This document shows, piece after piece, positions 48,775 through 57,083 of a stretch of 64,000 nt of DNA. The stretch comes from Pseudomonas sp. MWU13-2105 (GTDB lineage: Bacteria; Pseudomonadota; Gammaproteobacteria; Pseudomonadales; Pseudomonadaceae). Each line of letters opens with the position of its first letter. The stretch's first letter is position 1. The notes beneath the pieces were generated by a model, which saw only the letters and a program-made list of their open reading frames with translations, was not told the DNA's origin and did not search any database. The translations under genes were made by a program, and so were the position numbers. The DNA lies in contig NZ_JALLIY010000002.1 in assembly GCF_023242315.1 (NCBI RefSeq), positions 248,001 to 312,000 on the forward strand, written 5' to 3'.

Positions 48775-49251
48775 TTATTTTTTCGCGGGCAATCCAATGA
48801 CGCGACCGATGTATTCCGGGGGGGGAAGCTCGCTCTGGTCTTCGACGATGGCTTGCAGTTTTTCCAGCACGGCGTCAGTGAAGGGCGCCGAGCGCGGGCC
48901 GGCGAGGTCGACGTGCAGCAACATCTGTTCGTTGCCGGCCAGTTCCTTGTCGCCACCCACCAGGTGCAGGCTGTGATAGAGGTGCAGGCGCTTGGCGTCG
49001 TGACCGATGATCTGGGTGTGCACTTCGACCTGGGCGCCGAGTTTCACTTCGTGCAGGTAGTTGAGGTGCAGTTCGAGGGTGAACAACGAGCTGCCGGTGG
49101 CTTCGCGGTTGTCGCTGTCCATGCCCAGGCGCAGCATCAGGGCGTCGGTGGCATAGCTGAAGATCAGCAGGTAGAAGGCGTCGCGCAGATGGCCGTTGTA
49201 GTCGACCCAGTCCGGGATGACTTCGGTGGTGTAGGTGGTGAGGGTGGGCAT
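48775..49251 (-). CDS. cdhB: Betainyl-CoA thioesterase CdhB
   Basis: A 158-residue hot-dog-fold thioesterase. In the carnitine pathway CdhB hydrolyses betainyl-CoA to glycine betaine and CoA. The 4-hydroxybenzoyl-CoA thioesterase-like signature is VIPDWVDYNGHLRDAFYL, with the catalytic Asp/Asn in the DYNGH segment. The ATG at 49251 follows GGGAG; the longer frame runs into a REP element and is rejected. It lies between cdhA and the dioxygenase gene. Confidence 0.92.
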   Translation of the reverse strand: MPTLTTYTTEVIPDWVDYNGHLRDAFYLLIFSYATDALMLRLGMDSDNREATGSSLFTLELHLNYLHEVKLGAQVEVHTQIIGHDAKRLHLYHSLHLVGGDKELAGNEQMLLHVDLAGPRSAPFTDAVLEKLQAIVEDQSELPPPEYIGRVIGLPAKK

Positions 49252-49295
49252 GCAGGGCTCCCTGAAGTGGGCTGATCGCAGAGGTGTTGTGCTTG

Positions 49296-49402
49296 GGAGG
49301 CCGTCTTCGCGGGCAAGCTCCGCTCCCACAGGGTTTGTGTCGGGCACTTATTGTTGTGTACGACATCTGACCTTGTGGGAGCGGAGCTTGCCCGCGAAGG
49401 GG
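49296..49402. repeat. Paired inverted REP sequences between cdhA and cdhB
   Basis: Arms CTTCGCGGGCAAGCTCCGCT and the complementary AGCGGAGCTTGCCCGCGAAG enclose about 50 bases inside the cdh operon. As transcribed sequence it would form a large hairpin. Confidence 0.85.
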
Positions 49403-49423
49403 CCCGCCCGGACACCGATAAAC

Positions 49424-50389
49424 TTACTCGCTGAAACTCATGCCATGCTTGGCCTTGGTGGTTTTCACCGCATCCAGCACCGCCAGCAGGCAGTCGTCAC
49501 GATAGCGTTCCAGGGCCGAGATGCTGTGTTTGCCCAACTGCTCGCTGGTGCCGTCGACCACATCGTCGATCAGCTTGTCGGTCAGTTCCGGTGCCGGCAG
49601 GTAGGTCCACGGCAATTGCAACGCCGGGCCGAACTGAGCCATGAAGTGGCGCATACCGGCATCGCCCCCGGCCAGGGTGTAGGTCAGGAAGGTGCCCATG
49701 AACGACCAGCGCAGGCCGGCGCCAAAGCGGATCGCATCGTCGATTTCGCCAGTGGTGGCGACGCCGTCGTTGACCAGGTGCAGGGCCTCGCGCCACAGCG
49801 CTTCCAACAGACGGTCGGCGATAAAGCCCGGGACTTCCTTGCGTACGTGCAGGGGGCGCATGCCAAGGGATTCATAAACCTTCATTGCCGCCTGCACGGC
49901 TTCTGGCGCGGTGTTCTGGCCGCCGACCACTTCCACCAGCGGCAGCAGGTACACCGGGTTGAACGGGTGTCCGACCACGCAGCGCTCCGGATGGGTGGCG
50001 CCTTCGTAGAATTCGCTGGGCAACAGTCCCGAGGTGCTGGAACCGATCAGGGCATCGGGCTTGGCCGCGGCGCTGATCTTGCCGTGCAGTTCGAGTTTCA
50101 GCTCCAGGCGTTCGGGGGCGCTTTCCTGGATGAAGTCGGCGTCTTTCACGCACTCTTCGATGGTCGCGACAAAGCGCAGGCGCTCTTGCGAAGCACCCGG
50201 GGCCAGACCCTGTTTCTCCAGGGCACCCCAGGCATTGGCGACGCGCTTGCGCAGGGCCGCTTCGGCGCCGGGCGCCGGGTCCCAGGCGATAACGTCAAGG
50301 CCGTGGGCGAGGGCGCGGGAGACCCAGCCGCTGCCGATGACACCGCTGCCCAGGGCGGCGAAGGTTTTGATTTCGGTGATAAAGCTCAT
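49424..50389 (-). CDS. cdhA: Carnitine 3-dehydrogenase CdhA
   Basis: CdhA oxidises L-carnitine to 3-dehydrocarnitine with NAD+. The 321-residue protein has the Rossmann motif [16 protein letters not shown], the 3-hydroxyacyl-CoA dehydrogenase-like catalytic segment [20 protein letters not shown] (active His) and [15 protein letters not shown]. The ATG at 50389 begins the conserved [11 protein letters not shown]; the longer frame lies in REP sequence. It sits between cdhC and cdhB in the carnitine operon. Confidence 0.95.
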   Translation of the reverse strand: MSFITEIKTFAALGSGVIGSGWVSRALAHGLDVIAWDPAPGAEAALRKRVANAWGALEKQGLAPGASQERLRFVATIEECVKDADFIQESAPERLELKLELHGKISAAAKPDALIGSSTSGLLPSEFYEGATHPERCVVGHPFNPVYLLPLVEVVGGQNTAPEAVQAAMKVYESLGMRPLHVRKEVPGFIADRLLEALWREALHLVNDGVATTGEIDDAIRFGAGLRWSFMGTFLTYTLAGGDAGMRHFMAQFGPALQLPWTYLPAPELTDKLIDDVVDGTSEQLGKHSISALERYRDDCLLAVLDAVKTTKAKHGMSFSE

Positions 50390-50558
50390 GGCAAATTCCT
50401 GCAAAAGTGTCGGTTTGAGGTGGGCAGCTCGATGTTTAAGTGCACGCCGTGTAAGCGGCTGTGCCTGTACCACCGTCTTCGTGGCGGTGCGGCCATCCGA
50501 AAAACGCCGCTTCCACAATATTTTTGCCGTGCACAGAAGGTGCTGACGACTCGGACTT

Positions 50559-50592
50559 TGTGGGAGCGGAGCTTGCCCGCGAAGAGGCCCCT
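50559..50592. repeat. REP sequence between cdhC and cdhA
   Basis: A single TGTGGGAGCGGAGCTTGCCC arm with partial inverted partner GGGCCCGTTCCCA downstream, within the 259-bp cdhC-cdhA gap. Confidence 0.7.
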
Positions 50593-50648
50593 GAGGTCGC
50601 CAAACAATCGCGGACGGGCCCGTTCCCAAAGGTCCGAAAATGTATCGA

Positions 50649-51536
50649 TCAACCGCGCTTGGTCAGCCCCATCTTCACCCGCCCTTCAGCCGGGGTCAGG
50701 ACGCGGGCGCCCAGGCGGCTGAGGATTTCCGCGGCGCGTTCGACCAACTGACCGTTGGTCGCCAGCACGCCCTTGTCCAGCCACAGGTTGTCTTCCAGGC
50801 CGACCCGCACGTTGCCGCCCAGCAGCACCGCTTGCGCGGCCATCGGCATTTGCATGCGACCGATGCCGAAACCGGCCCACACCGCGCCCGCCGGCAGGTT
50901 GTCGACCATGGCTTTCATGGTGGTGGTGTCCGCCGGAGCGCCCCATGGGATGCCCAGGCACAGCTGGAACAACGGATCGTCCAGCAGGCCTTCCTTGATC
51001 AGTTGCTTGGCGAACCACAGGTGACCGGTGTCGAAGATTTCCAGCTCGGCTTTCACGCCCAGCTCTTGAATACGTTTGGCGCCAGCGCGCAGTTGCGCCG
51101 GGGTGGAGACGTAGATGGTGTCGCCGTCGCCGAAATTCAGGGTGCCGCAGTCCAGGGTGCAGATTTCCGGCAGCAGCGCCTCGACGTGGGCCAGGCGGGT
51201 CAGCGGACCGACCAGATCGGTGTTCGGGCCGAACTCCATCGGGTTCTCGCCGGCACCGATTTCCAGGTCGCCGCCCATGCCGGCGGTGAGGTTGACGATG
51301 ATGTCCACGTCCGCTTCACGGATACGCTCCATCACTTCGCGGTACAGCGCCACGTCGCGGCTGAACTTGCCGGTCTCGGGATTGCGCACGTGGCAATGCA
51401 CCACGGTGGCGCCGGCCTTGGCCGCTTCCACGGCAGCCGCTGCGATCTGTTTGGGCGTGACCGGAACGTGAGGGCTTCTGCCGGTCGTGTCGCCAGCACC
51501 GGTGAGTGCGCAGGTGATGATGACGTCGTGGTTCAT
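50649..51536 (-). CDS. cdhC: 3-dehydrocarnitine:acetyl-CoA trimethylamine acetyltransferase CdhC (BKACE)
   Basis: CdhC belongs to the beta-keto acid cleavage enzyme family (BKACE, DUF849). It converts 3-dehydrocarnitine plus acetyl-CoA into betainyl-CoA and acetoacetate. The 295-residue zinc protein has [21 protein letters not shown], the [15 protein letters not shown] metal motif, [16 protein letters not shown], and the C-terminal [14 protein letters not shown]. It follows caiX and precedes cdhA in the operon. Confidence 0.95.
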   Translation of the reverse strand: MNHDVIITCALTGAGDTTGRSPHVPVTPKQIAAAAVEAAKAGATVVHCHVRNPETGKFSRDVALYREVMERIREADVDIIVNLTAGMGGDLEIGAGENPMEFGPNTDLVGPLTRLAHVEALLPEICTLDCGTLNFGDGDTIYVSTPAQLRAGAKRIQELGVKAELEIFDTGHLWFAKQLIKEGLLDDPLFQLCLGIPWGAPADTTTMKAMVDNLPAGAVWAGFGIGRMQMPMAAQAVLLGGNVRVGLEDNLWLDKGVLATNGQLVERAAEILSRLGARVLTPAEGRVKMGLTKRG

Positions 51537-51567
51537 GGTGCGGGTTCCTTACAGGCGTGGTGGTTCA

Positions 51568-51594
51568 CACCGCAGCCATCAAGGGCTGCGGGTG
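51568..51594 (-). promoter_or_regulatory. Intercistronic stem-loop between caiX and cdhC
   Basis: CACCGCAGCC and GGCTGCGGGTG form a stem (one bulge) with a six-base loop and no T run. A comparable hairpin follows choX. Confidence 0.6.
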
Positions 51595-51608
51595 CGATTT
51601 TCGGTGAT

Positions 51609-52553
51609 TTATTTGCTGGTCAATTGCAGGTTTTCTGCGGCCGGCTTGCCATCGAAGGTGGTCACTCCTTCCAGCCAGCGGGCCTTGTCTTGCGGGTGAT
51701 CCTTGAGCCACTGCTTGGCCGACTCGAGCGCGTCCTTGTGGTCGAGCAGCGGTTGCATCATGCGGCTCTCGTCGGCGGCGCTGAAGGTCAGGTTGCTCAG
51801 CAGCTTGTTCACGTTCGGGCATTGTTCGGCGTAGGTCGGCGCGGTGACGGTCCAGACGGTGGCCATGCCTTCGTTCGGGCCCAGGGCGTTTTCGCTACCG
51901 GTGAGGTAGGTCATCTGCACGTTGACGTTCATCGGGTGCGGCGCCCAGCCGAAGAACACCACGGCTTCCTTGCGGCGCACGGCGCGATCCACCGCCGAGA
52001 GCATGGCCGCTTCACTGGACTCCACCAGTTGGAACTTGCCCAGGCCGAACTGGTTCTTGGCGATCATTTCCTTGATCTGGGTGTTGGCGCCCGAGCCGGG
52101 TTCGATGCCGTAGATCTTGCCGCCCAGCTCTTTCTCGAACTTGGCGATGTCGGCGAAGGTCTTCAGGCCCTTGTCGGCCAGGTAGGTGGGCACGGCCAGG
52201 GTGGCGCGGGCGTCCTTGAGGCTCGGTTCGGACAGGACCTTGACCTGCTTGGCGTCGACGAACGGGGTGATGGTCTGGGTCATCAGCGGGTTCCAGTAGC
52301 CGAGGAACATGTCCAGGCGCTGGTCGCGGATACCGGCGAAGATGATCTGCTGGGACGCGCTGGTCTGCTTGACCTGGTAGCCCAGGCCATCAAGCAGGAC
52401 CTGGGTCATGGCGCTGGTGGCGATGACATCGGTCCAGTTGACCACACCGAGGCGAACGTTCTGGCAGGAGGCTTGCTCCGCGGCCATGACCCCTGTGCTC
52501 AGGAGCGCGGTACCGGTGAGTGCGAGCGCACAGCGGCTGATCAGTCGTTTCAT
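51609..52553 (-). CDS. caiX: Carnitine/quaternary-amine periplasmic binding protein CaiX
   Basis: CaiX is the carnitine-specific binding protein that uses the choline (CbcWV) transporter core. The 314-residue precursor has a signal peptide (ALALTGTALLSTGVMA) and an OpuAC-like fold with GYQVKQTSASQQIIFAGIRDQRLDMFLGYWNPLM and FFGWAPHPMNVNVQMTYL. No permease or ATPase is adjacent, in line with sharing choWV. The ATG at 52553 follows GAGGAAA. It heads the cdh operon, divergent from cdhR. Confidence 0.94.
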   Translation of the reverse strand: MKRLISRCALALTGTALLSTGVMAAEQASCQNVRLGVVNWTDVIATSAMTQVLLDGLGYQVKQTSASQQIIFAGIRDQRLDMFLGYWNPLMTQTITPFVDAKQVKVLSEPSLKDARATLAVPTYLADKGLKTFADIAKFEKELGGKIYGIEPGSGANTQIKEMIAKNQFGLGKFQLVESSEAAMLSAVDRAVRRKEAVVFFGWAPHPMNVNVQMTYLTGSENALGPNEGMATVWTVTAPTYAEQCPNVNKLLSNLTFSAADESRMMQPLLDHKDALESAKQWLKDHPQDKARWLEGVTTFDGKPAAENLQLTSK

Positions 52554-52644
52554 GATGGTTTCCTCGGCAGGTCGTTTATTGTCGGTTCCGGCGTCTTTCG
52601 TGCGCCGGTGATGCCACGTTACGCAGCCGGGCCTTGCTGAAAAC

Positions 52645-52679
52645 GCACAGCGGCGACCGACTCTTGCACAGCAGCGACC
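52645..52679 (-). promoter_or_regulatory. Two 14-bp direct repeats 21 bp apart, probable CdhR/GbdR operator
   Basis: GCACAGCGGCGACC (52645-52658) and GCACAGCAGCGACC (52666-52679) differ at one base and start exactly 21 bp apart. Read on the minus strand, towards caiX, each begins GGTCGCYGCTGTGC. They end about 92 bases before the caiX start. Spacing fits an AraC-family tandem site; CdhR is the nearest candidate. Confidence 0.7.
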
Positions 52680-52749
52680 TGTGCTCTTGTGGCCGTCGCG
52701 CAACTGGCGTATCACGTCGGGAACGCTACCCGTCTTGCGAGCGCGTTCC

Positions 52750-53694
52750 ATGTCCCAGGATTTCTATTTCTTGTTGATGCCGGGTTTTTCGGCGATGGGC
52801 TTTATCTCGGCGATCGAGCCCCTGCGGGTGGCCAATCGCTTTCGCGGCGAGCTGTATCGTTGGCATGTGTTGAGTGCGGACGGTGGAGCGGTGCTGGCGA
52901 GCAATGGCATGTCGGTCAACGCCGATGCGGCGCTGGAGCCGTTGAAGAAGGGCGCCACGCTGTTGGTGGTGGCCGGTTTCGAGCCGCTGAAGTTCGTCAC
53001 TCCGACGTTGGCGCATTGGTTGCGGCGTCTGGATCATGAGGGCGTGACCCTCGGCGGTATCGATACCGGCACTGTGGTGCTGGCCGAGGCCGGCCTGCTG
53101 GAAGGGCACCGGGTGACCCTGCACTGGGAAGCGCTGGAGGCCTTCAAGGAGTCTTATCCACAGCTGGAAGTGACCCAGGAGCTGTTCGAGATCGATCGCC
53201 GGAGGATCACCTGCGCCGGCGGTACCGCGTCCATCGACATGATGCTCGACCTGATCGGCCAGGCCCACGGCCCGGAACTGGCGATCCAGGTCTCCGAGCA
53301 GTTCGTGCTCGGGCGCATCCGCCCGCGCAAGGATCACCAACGCATGCAGATCGCCACGCGTTATGGCATCAGCAACAAGAAGCTGGTGCAGGTGGTCGGC
53401 GAGATGGAGCAGCACATGGAGCCGCCGTTGAGCACGCTGGAGCTGGCGGAATCGATCAAGGTCACGCGGCGCCAGTTGGAGCGGTTGTTTCGCCTGTACC
53501 TGAAGGACACACCGAGCAATTTCTACCTGGGCTTGCGGCTGGAGAAGGCGCGGCAGTTGTTGCGCCAGACGGACATGAGCGTGCTGGAGGTGAGCATCGC
53601 CAGTGGGTTTGAATCGCCGTCGTATTTCACCCGCAGCTACCGGGCGCGATTTGCCCAGTGTCCGCGGGAGGATCGGCGCGGGATCAAGGCGTAG
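52750..53694 (+). CDS. cdhR: CdhR, AraC/GATase1-family activator of carnitine catabolism
   Basis: CdhR activates the caiX-cdhCAB operon in response to carnitine. The 314-residue protein has a GATase1-like N-domain (DFYFLLMPGFSAMGFISAIEPLRVAN ... GGIDTGTVVLAEAGLL) and a C-terminal AraC DNA-binding domain (LELAESIKVTRRQLERLFRLYL, MSVLEVSIASGFESPSYFTRSYRARF). The ATG at 52750 gives the conserved MSQDFYF start. It is divergent from caiX, with a tandem repeat operator between them, and paralogous to GbdR. Confidence 0.93.
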   Translation: MSQDFYFLLMPGFSAMGFISAIEPLRVANRFRGELYRWHVLSADGGAVLASNGMSVNADAALEPLKKGATLLVVAGFEPLKFVTPTLAHWLRRLDHEGVTLGGIDTGTVVLAEAGLLEGHRVTLHWEALEAFKESYPQLEVTQELFEIDRRRITCAGGTASIDMMLDLIGQAHGPELAIQVSEQFVLGRIRPRKDHQRMQIATRYGISNKKLVQVVGEMEQHMEPPLSTLELAESIKVTRRQLERLFRLYLKDTPSNFYLGLRLEKARQLLRQTDMSVLEVSIASGFESPSYFTRSYRARFAQCPREDRRGIKA

Positions 53695-53772
53695 GAGCTG
53701 GCTGTTGCATTGGCGTGTACGGCCTGGGTGGCGCTTCGGCGAAACAGGATAGGAAGGCTGAACGCTGTCGTT

Positions 53773-53842
53773 GTGGGAGCCGGCTTGCCGGCGATTGCGA
53801 TGTTACATTCACCACCGCTATCGCCGGCAAGCCAGCTCCCAC
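53773..53842. repeat. Paired inverted REP sequences after cdhR
   Basis: TGTGGGAGCCGGCTTGCCGG and CCGGCAAGCCAGCTCCCACA flank a 28-base spacer between converging cdhR and the DUF3010 gene. Confidence 0.8.
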
Positions 53843-53879
53843 AGTGTTCGCGGTACCTTGGAAATGGGTTCAAGTCTGC

Positions 53880-54296
53880 TTACTTTTTCATCAGCGCCGC
53901 ACAGGCCGTTTTATAGGCCTCATGTTGATATTTGTTCAATGTGGCCGGCAGGGCGAAGTCGAACTTCTTGTTCTGCGCGTTAATGGTCTGTGGCGACAGC
54001 AGCGTCACCTCGCAGTTTTCCAGCAACTGGAAAATCCCTTCGATCTTGAAGGTGGTCGGCCCACCAGCAAATTCGCCTTTCTTGCTGCGCTTCTTGATGG
54101 CAATCCGCTCGATGCCCGCGTCCTGGACGAACGCCTTGATCTGGGCGGCGAAGGCTTTGACGTTGGCCGCTTCATCATCCTCGTCCAGGGCAATTTTCTT
54201 GATGGCGACGGCCACATGCGCAAGGGCGCTGCCCTGCAAGGTGGCGATGGCGAAGATGGCTTCGCTGCCTTTGATTTCGATGCCGCAGAGGGTCAT
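53880..54296 (-). CDS. DUF3010 family protein
   Basis: A 138-residue protein of the DUF3010 family, with no known function. It begins MTLCGIEIKGSEAIFAI and has AIKKRSKKGEFAGGPTTFKIEGIFQLL in the middle. The overall pattern resembles an RNase H-like fold of the RuvC type, but no reaction is established. The ATG at 54296 starts the conserved region; the longer frame overlaps the antitoxin gene and is rejected. It lies 28 bases after the antitoxin gene on the same strand. Confidence 0.75.
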   Translation of the reverse strand: MTLCGIEIKGSEAIFAIATLQGSALAHVAVAIKKIALDEDDEAANVKAFAAQIKAFVQDAGIERIAIKKRSKKGEFAGGPTTFKIEGIFQLLENCEVTLLSPQTINAQNKKFDFALPATLNKYQHEAYKTACAALMKK

Positions 54297-54324
54297 TGGA
54301 GTCCTTGGAAAAAAGAGGAAAGGC

Positions 54325-54648
54325 TTAGAGTTCCAGTTGGTCGGCTTTGATGCCGAAGGCCGCGGCAATTTTCTCGCGGGTCGCCTTGCGGGGCTTGTTC
54401 ACGGACTCCTGCTGGGCATAGGCCGGCTGGGAAATCCCCAGGCGCTTGGCCACTTCATCCTGCGTCAGGTCCAGATGCTCACGCCACGCGCGAATGGGAG
54501 TGGCGCCATCGACGATGCGGCTGACGACTTCGTGGGGAATCAAGTCGGCTTCTGTCTGCTGCGCCACGTATTGCGCATAAGGGATGACAACGAACGCCGG
54601 CCGCCCGTCGGCACCGTTGATGATCTGGATTTCAGTAGGTACGTTCAT
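54325..54648 (-). CDS. XRE-family antitoxin
   Basis: A 107-residue antitoxin. An N-terminal half (VPTEIQIINGADGRPAFVVIPYAQYVA) resembles Phd/RelB-type toxin-binding arms. A C-terminal XRE/HTH_3 domain (LTQDEVAKRLGISQPAYAQQE and TREKIAAAFGIKADQLEL) would bind the operon promoter. It overlaps the toxin gene by 17 bases and is downstream of it, so the toxin comes first, as in HigBA-like order. A role in autorepression is inferred. Confidence 0.87.
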   Translation of the reverse strand: MNVPTEIQIINGADGRPAFVVIPYAQYVAQQTEADLIPHEVVSRIVDGATPIRAWREHLDLTQDEVAKRLGISQPAYAQQESVNKPRKATREKIAAAFGIKADQLEL

Positions 54649-54886
54649 CGCGCTTCTTGACCTCTTGAATACTGACTACTTTGATCGTCCCTTCCCAATC
54701 GAACAGAATCCTGTAGCGACCGACTCGCATACGGTAGCCATAGTCATGCTGACTCAGCGCCTTGACGTCGCTGACGTCCGGCATGCCGCTAAGGATGGTC
54801 ACTGAATCGCGAATGTGAACCTGATCCCGGGAATGCAATCTCAGAAGTTGCTTGGCCGCCTTTCGGGTCCAGAAAATCGTATTCAT
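54632..54886 (-). CDS. RelE/ParE-family toxin
   Basis: An 84-residue RelE-fold toxin, probably an mRNA interferase acting at the ribosome. It shows FWTRKAAKQLLRLHSRDQVHI, the central GYRMRVGRYRILFDWEG and the C-terminal VVSIQEVKKRDERTY strand, which carry the basic residues typical of RelE. The gene overlaps its antitoxin by 17 bases and precedes it. An inverted repeat lies just upstream. Confidence 0.88.
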   Translation of the reverse strand: MNTIFWTRKAAKQLLRLHSRDQVHIRDSVTILSGMPDVSDVKALSQHDYGYRMRVGRYRILFDWEGTIKVVSIQEVKKRDERTY

Positions 54887-54891
54887 GGGAT

Positions 54892-54933
54892 GATATAAGT
54901 CTTTTATAAGAATTGCGAATGCTTACTTATATC
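54892..54933. promoter_or_regulatory. Spaced inverted repeat upstream of the toxin-antitoxin operon
   Basis: GATATAAGT (54892-54900) and ACTTATATC (54925-54933) are perfect complements 24 bases apart, with an inner TTATAAG copy. The AT-rich stretch immediately precedes the toxin start and probably overlaps the promoter, where the XRE antitoxin would bind. Confidence 0.65.
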
Positions 54934-55001
54934 TTCCCGCAGGACAACGCCTGAACATTGTCCTGATGTTACGTCGGCGGGCCAAGCTATTCAGGGGTCA
55001 A

Positions 55002-55487
55002 TCAGTAGTAGACACCTTCCTCACGAAACCTGGCCATCTGCCGGTAATTCCAGCACAGCAGGCAAAGGCACAGCGCAATCAGGCTCACACTGGCGCTGAA
55101 GATATAGAAGTCCGCGCGCTTGAAGCTGAATTCGCTCTTCAGGCTGTGAAAGCTCGGAAACCAGTCGGAATAGACAATCTGCACATGATCGCCGATCTGG
55201 TAGGTCGGGTTCACCACCATCGCGTTCAGGGAGTGAACGCCTTGGCCGCGGTTGCCCAACTCGTAGTCGAAGGCGTAGTAGATATCCACTGGGGATGCCT
55301 GTCTGCGGGTGTCGATGATTTGCGTGATGGTGCCGGTCACTTCCCGTGGCGCCGCCTTGATGGCGGCATACAGCAGCCCGCCGCTCTTGGATAACGCCGC
55401 CATGCCAAAGGCCAGGAAAATCAGGAAAAGCAGCAGGACGCCTCGGGTAAAGAGGTAGTCTTGTTCGGTTTCTCGGGGCGCGTACAT
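55002..55487 (-). CDS. DUF3592 family membrane protein
   Basis: A 161-residue membrane protein with two transmembrane segments (about residues 17-36 and 130-150) flanking a beta-rich external domain: GTITQIIDTRRQASPVDIYYAFDYE and VNPTYQIGDHVQIVYSDWFPS. This layout is typical of the DUF3592 family. The function is unknown. It may be transcribed with the following DUF4239 gene, which lies 62 bases upstream on the same strand. Confidence 0.75.
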   Translation of the reverse strand: MYAPRETEQDYLFTRGVLLLFLIFLAFGMAALSKSGGLLYAAIKAAPREVTGTITQIIDTRRQASPVDIYYAFDYELGNRGQGVHSLNAMVVNPTYQIGDHVQIVYSDWFPSFHSLKSEFSFKRADFYIFSASVSLIALCLCLLCWNYRQMARFREEGVYY

Positions 55488-55549
55488 TCAAGTTCCTTTT
55501 GAATGAGTGGGTTCACTGCCCAGTCTAGTCGCTGTCCGTGCAGGGCGTG

Positions 55550-56326
55550 TTAATCCATGGTTTTACGCAGGTCGAGCATGATCTGGTCGAAGTAGTCGAC
55601 GCGGATAACGCCGATCCGCGGGTACTCGAAATCCAGGATCACATACAGCACGCAGACCATCACCAGCGCATAACCCAGGCTGTACAGCCAGTTGCGCCTG
55701 GCCGTGCCGGCCATGTCGTAGCCGATGAACAGGGCGCTGACCAGGGTCAGGGCGACCAGCATCAGGTAGATCACCAGCGGAGGGTGGGTTTCCTGTGCCA
55801 CCCCACGGGTGGTGGTGATGTCGATCATTGAGTTGAGGGCTTGCAGCAGATTTGAGCCCAGCGCTGGCGTGGGCATCTGCGGCAGCGCGGCGACCGACTG
55901 TTTCCAGATCTCCAGCTGCAAGGCATTACCCCGCGCGTTGTCCAGGCTGGAACGGTCGAGTTCGTTGAGGTCGTGGTAGTAGGCGATGCGCGCGTCCACA
56001 TAGTCGCGAAACGCCTGGCGCAAGGCCGGTTGGTTGGCCGGCGGCAACAGATCCAGGCGTAACCAGGCGGTGCCCATGGCGTTGGTTTCTTCGACGATCA
56101 GATTGCGCCGGGCATCCAGCCGGGTGGCCGCGCCGGAAAAGGTAAAGGCGATCAACAGCGCCAACAGGCCAAAAACCGCGCCTTCGATAGCGCTGGTGCC
56201 GGTCCGCGCACCCTCGGGGTCGAGGGCCAGATGGCGGTTGCCGATGCGGCGACCGATTTCAATAAACAGCACAATGGCGATAAAAATTGCCAAGGCATAC
56301 AGCGGAATGGCTGAAAGTGAGCGCAT
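55550..56326 (-). CDS. DUF4239 (bestrophin-like) membrane protein
   Basis: A 258-residue integral membrane protein with helices at about residues 7-25, 48-66, 187-208 and 216-236, and a large soluble loop between helices two and three (LDLLPPANQPALRQAFRDYVDARIAYY). This fits the DUF4239 bestrophin-like family found in bacteria; channel activity is not shown. It begins MRSLSAIPLYALAIF. Confidence 0.75.
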   Translation of the reverse strand: MRSLSAIPLYALAIFIAIVLFIEIGRRIGNRHLALDPEGARTGTSAIEGAVFGLLALLIAFTFSGAATRLDARRNLIVEETNAMGTAWLRLDLLPPANQPALRQAFRDYVDARIAYYHDLNELDRSSLDNARGNALQLEIWKQSVAALPQMPTPALGSNLLQALNSMIDITTTRGVAQETHPPLVIYLMLVALTLVSALFIGYDMAGTARRNWLYSLGYALVMVCVLYVILDFEYPRIGVIRVDYFDQIMLDLRKTMD

Positions 56327-56412
56327 ATGAAGATCCTGTGATGATCGTCAACGACTCGCCTGTACAGCCAATTCAGGACGGGATGCGCTCCAGTGTAGAC
56401 AGCCGCCCGGGA

Positions 56413-56814
56413 TTATTCCTGGGCAATCGACTCGAGAAACTCCGACCGTTCGTCGCTCTTGCTCGCCAGGCAGTCGTATTGGTCAATGGTGAACGGCTTG
56501 GTCCCGGGTTTGGCCGGCAGCGGCGCAATGGCGCAATCGGCATCCCGCGACTTGATCCAGAGCTGTTGGGCAGCCTGCAGCTTGCCGGTGATATCGGCTG
56601 CTTGCGCCTTGTCATTGGCGTATTGCGTCTTGACCCGCTCCAGCAGCGCTTCGAAGTTTTCCTTGAGCAATTGCTCGGCGGTGTTCTTGCTGTAGGTGGC
56701 GCACTCCAGGGTCTGCTGGTCGTTTTCGACCGCGTCGCAGGGCGAGTTGTCCGCGTCTTCGGCCGCGTGGGCAGTCAGGCTGACAAGCGCCAAAGCCAGG
56801 AAAATCGATTTCAT
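56413..56814 (-). CDS. LprI/DUF1311-family periplasmic protein
   Basis: A 133-residue exported protein. A signal peptide (FLALALVSLTAHA) precedes a DUF1311 lysozyme-inhibitor LprI-type domain with its cysteine pattern (SPCDAVENDQQTLECATYS ... SRDADCAIA ... YDCLASKS). LprI of mycobacteria inhibits lysozyme, but function is not assured for this divergent member. The ATG at 56814 begins the signal peptide; a frame extension to 56865 has none. Confidence 0.75.
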   Translation of the reverse strand: MKSIFLALALVSLTAHAAEDADNSPCDAVENDQQTLECATYSKNTAEQLLKENFEALLERVKTQYANDKAQAADITGKLQAAQQLWIKSRDADCAIAPLPAKPGTKPFTIDQYDCLASKSDERSEFLESIAQE

Positions 56815-56963
56815 TGCGGCGTCCCGATCCTTGATCAAAAGAGGTGGCAGAGCGATGGAGGGCAATTCTGTCTCAAGCCCGCGTCAAAGAATAGTCGTAC
56901 ATGGACAAGTACTTAAACCTACGACCCGGAAATCCGTGCGGCAATGCCCCTTTGTCGCGGATT

Positions 56964-56997
56964 GACGCTTTCGGCAATTCCCCTGTCGTTTTTGCAC
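56964..56997 (+). promoter_or_regulatory. Two GWCGYTTNNG half-sites 21 bp apart, probable GbdR site
   Basis: GACGCTTTCGGC (56964) and GTCGTTTTTGCA (56985) start 21 bp apart and read towards the dgc genes, ending about 87 bases before the first start codon. A further GTCGCGGATTG lies at 56954. The repeats resemble those before sdaB. GbdR control is inferred from the position in the regulon. Confidence 0.5.
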
Positions 56998-57083
56998 CCG
57001 GCTCTGCGGTCCCCTGGGCATATGCTGATCCCAAAGCGCCGGCAGACGATTCGGCGCGTGAATCGCCAATAGGGGACAGCCTG

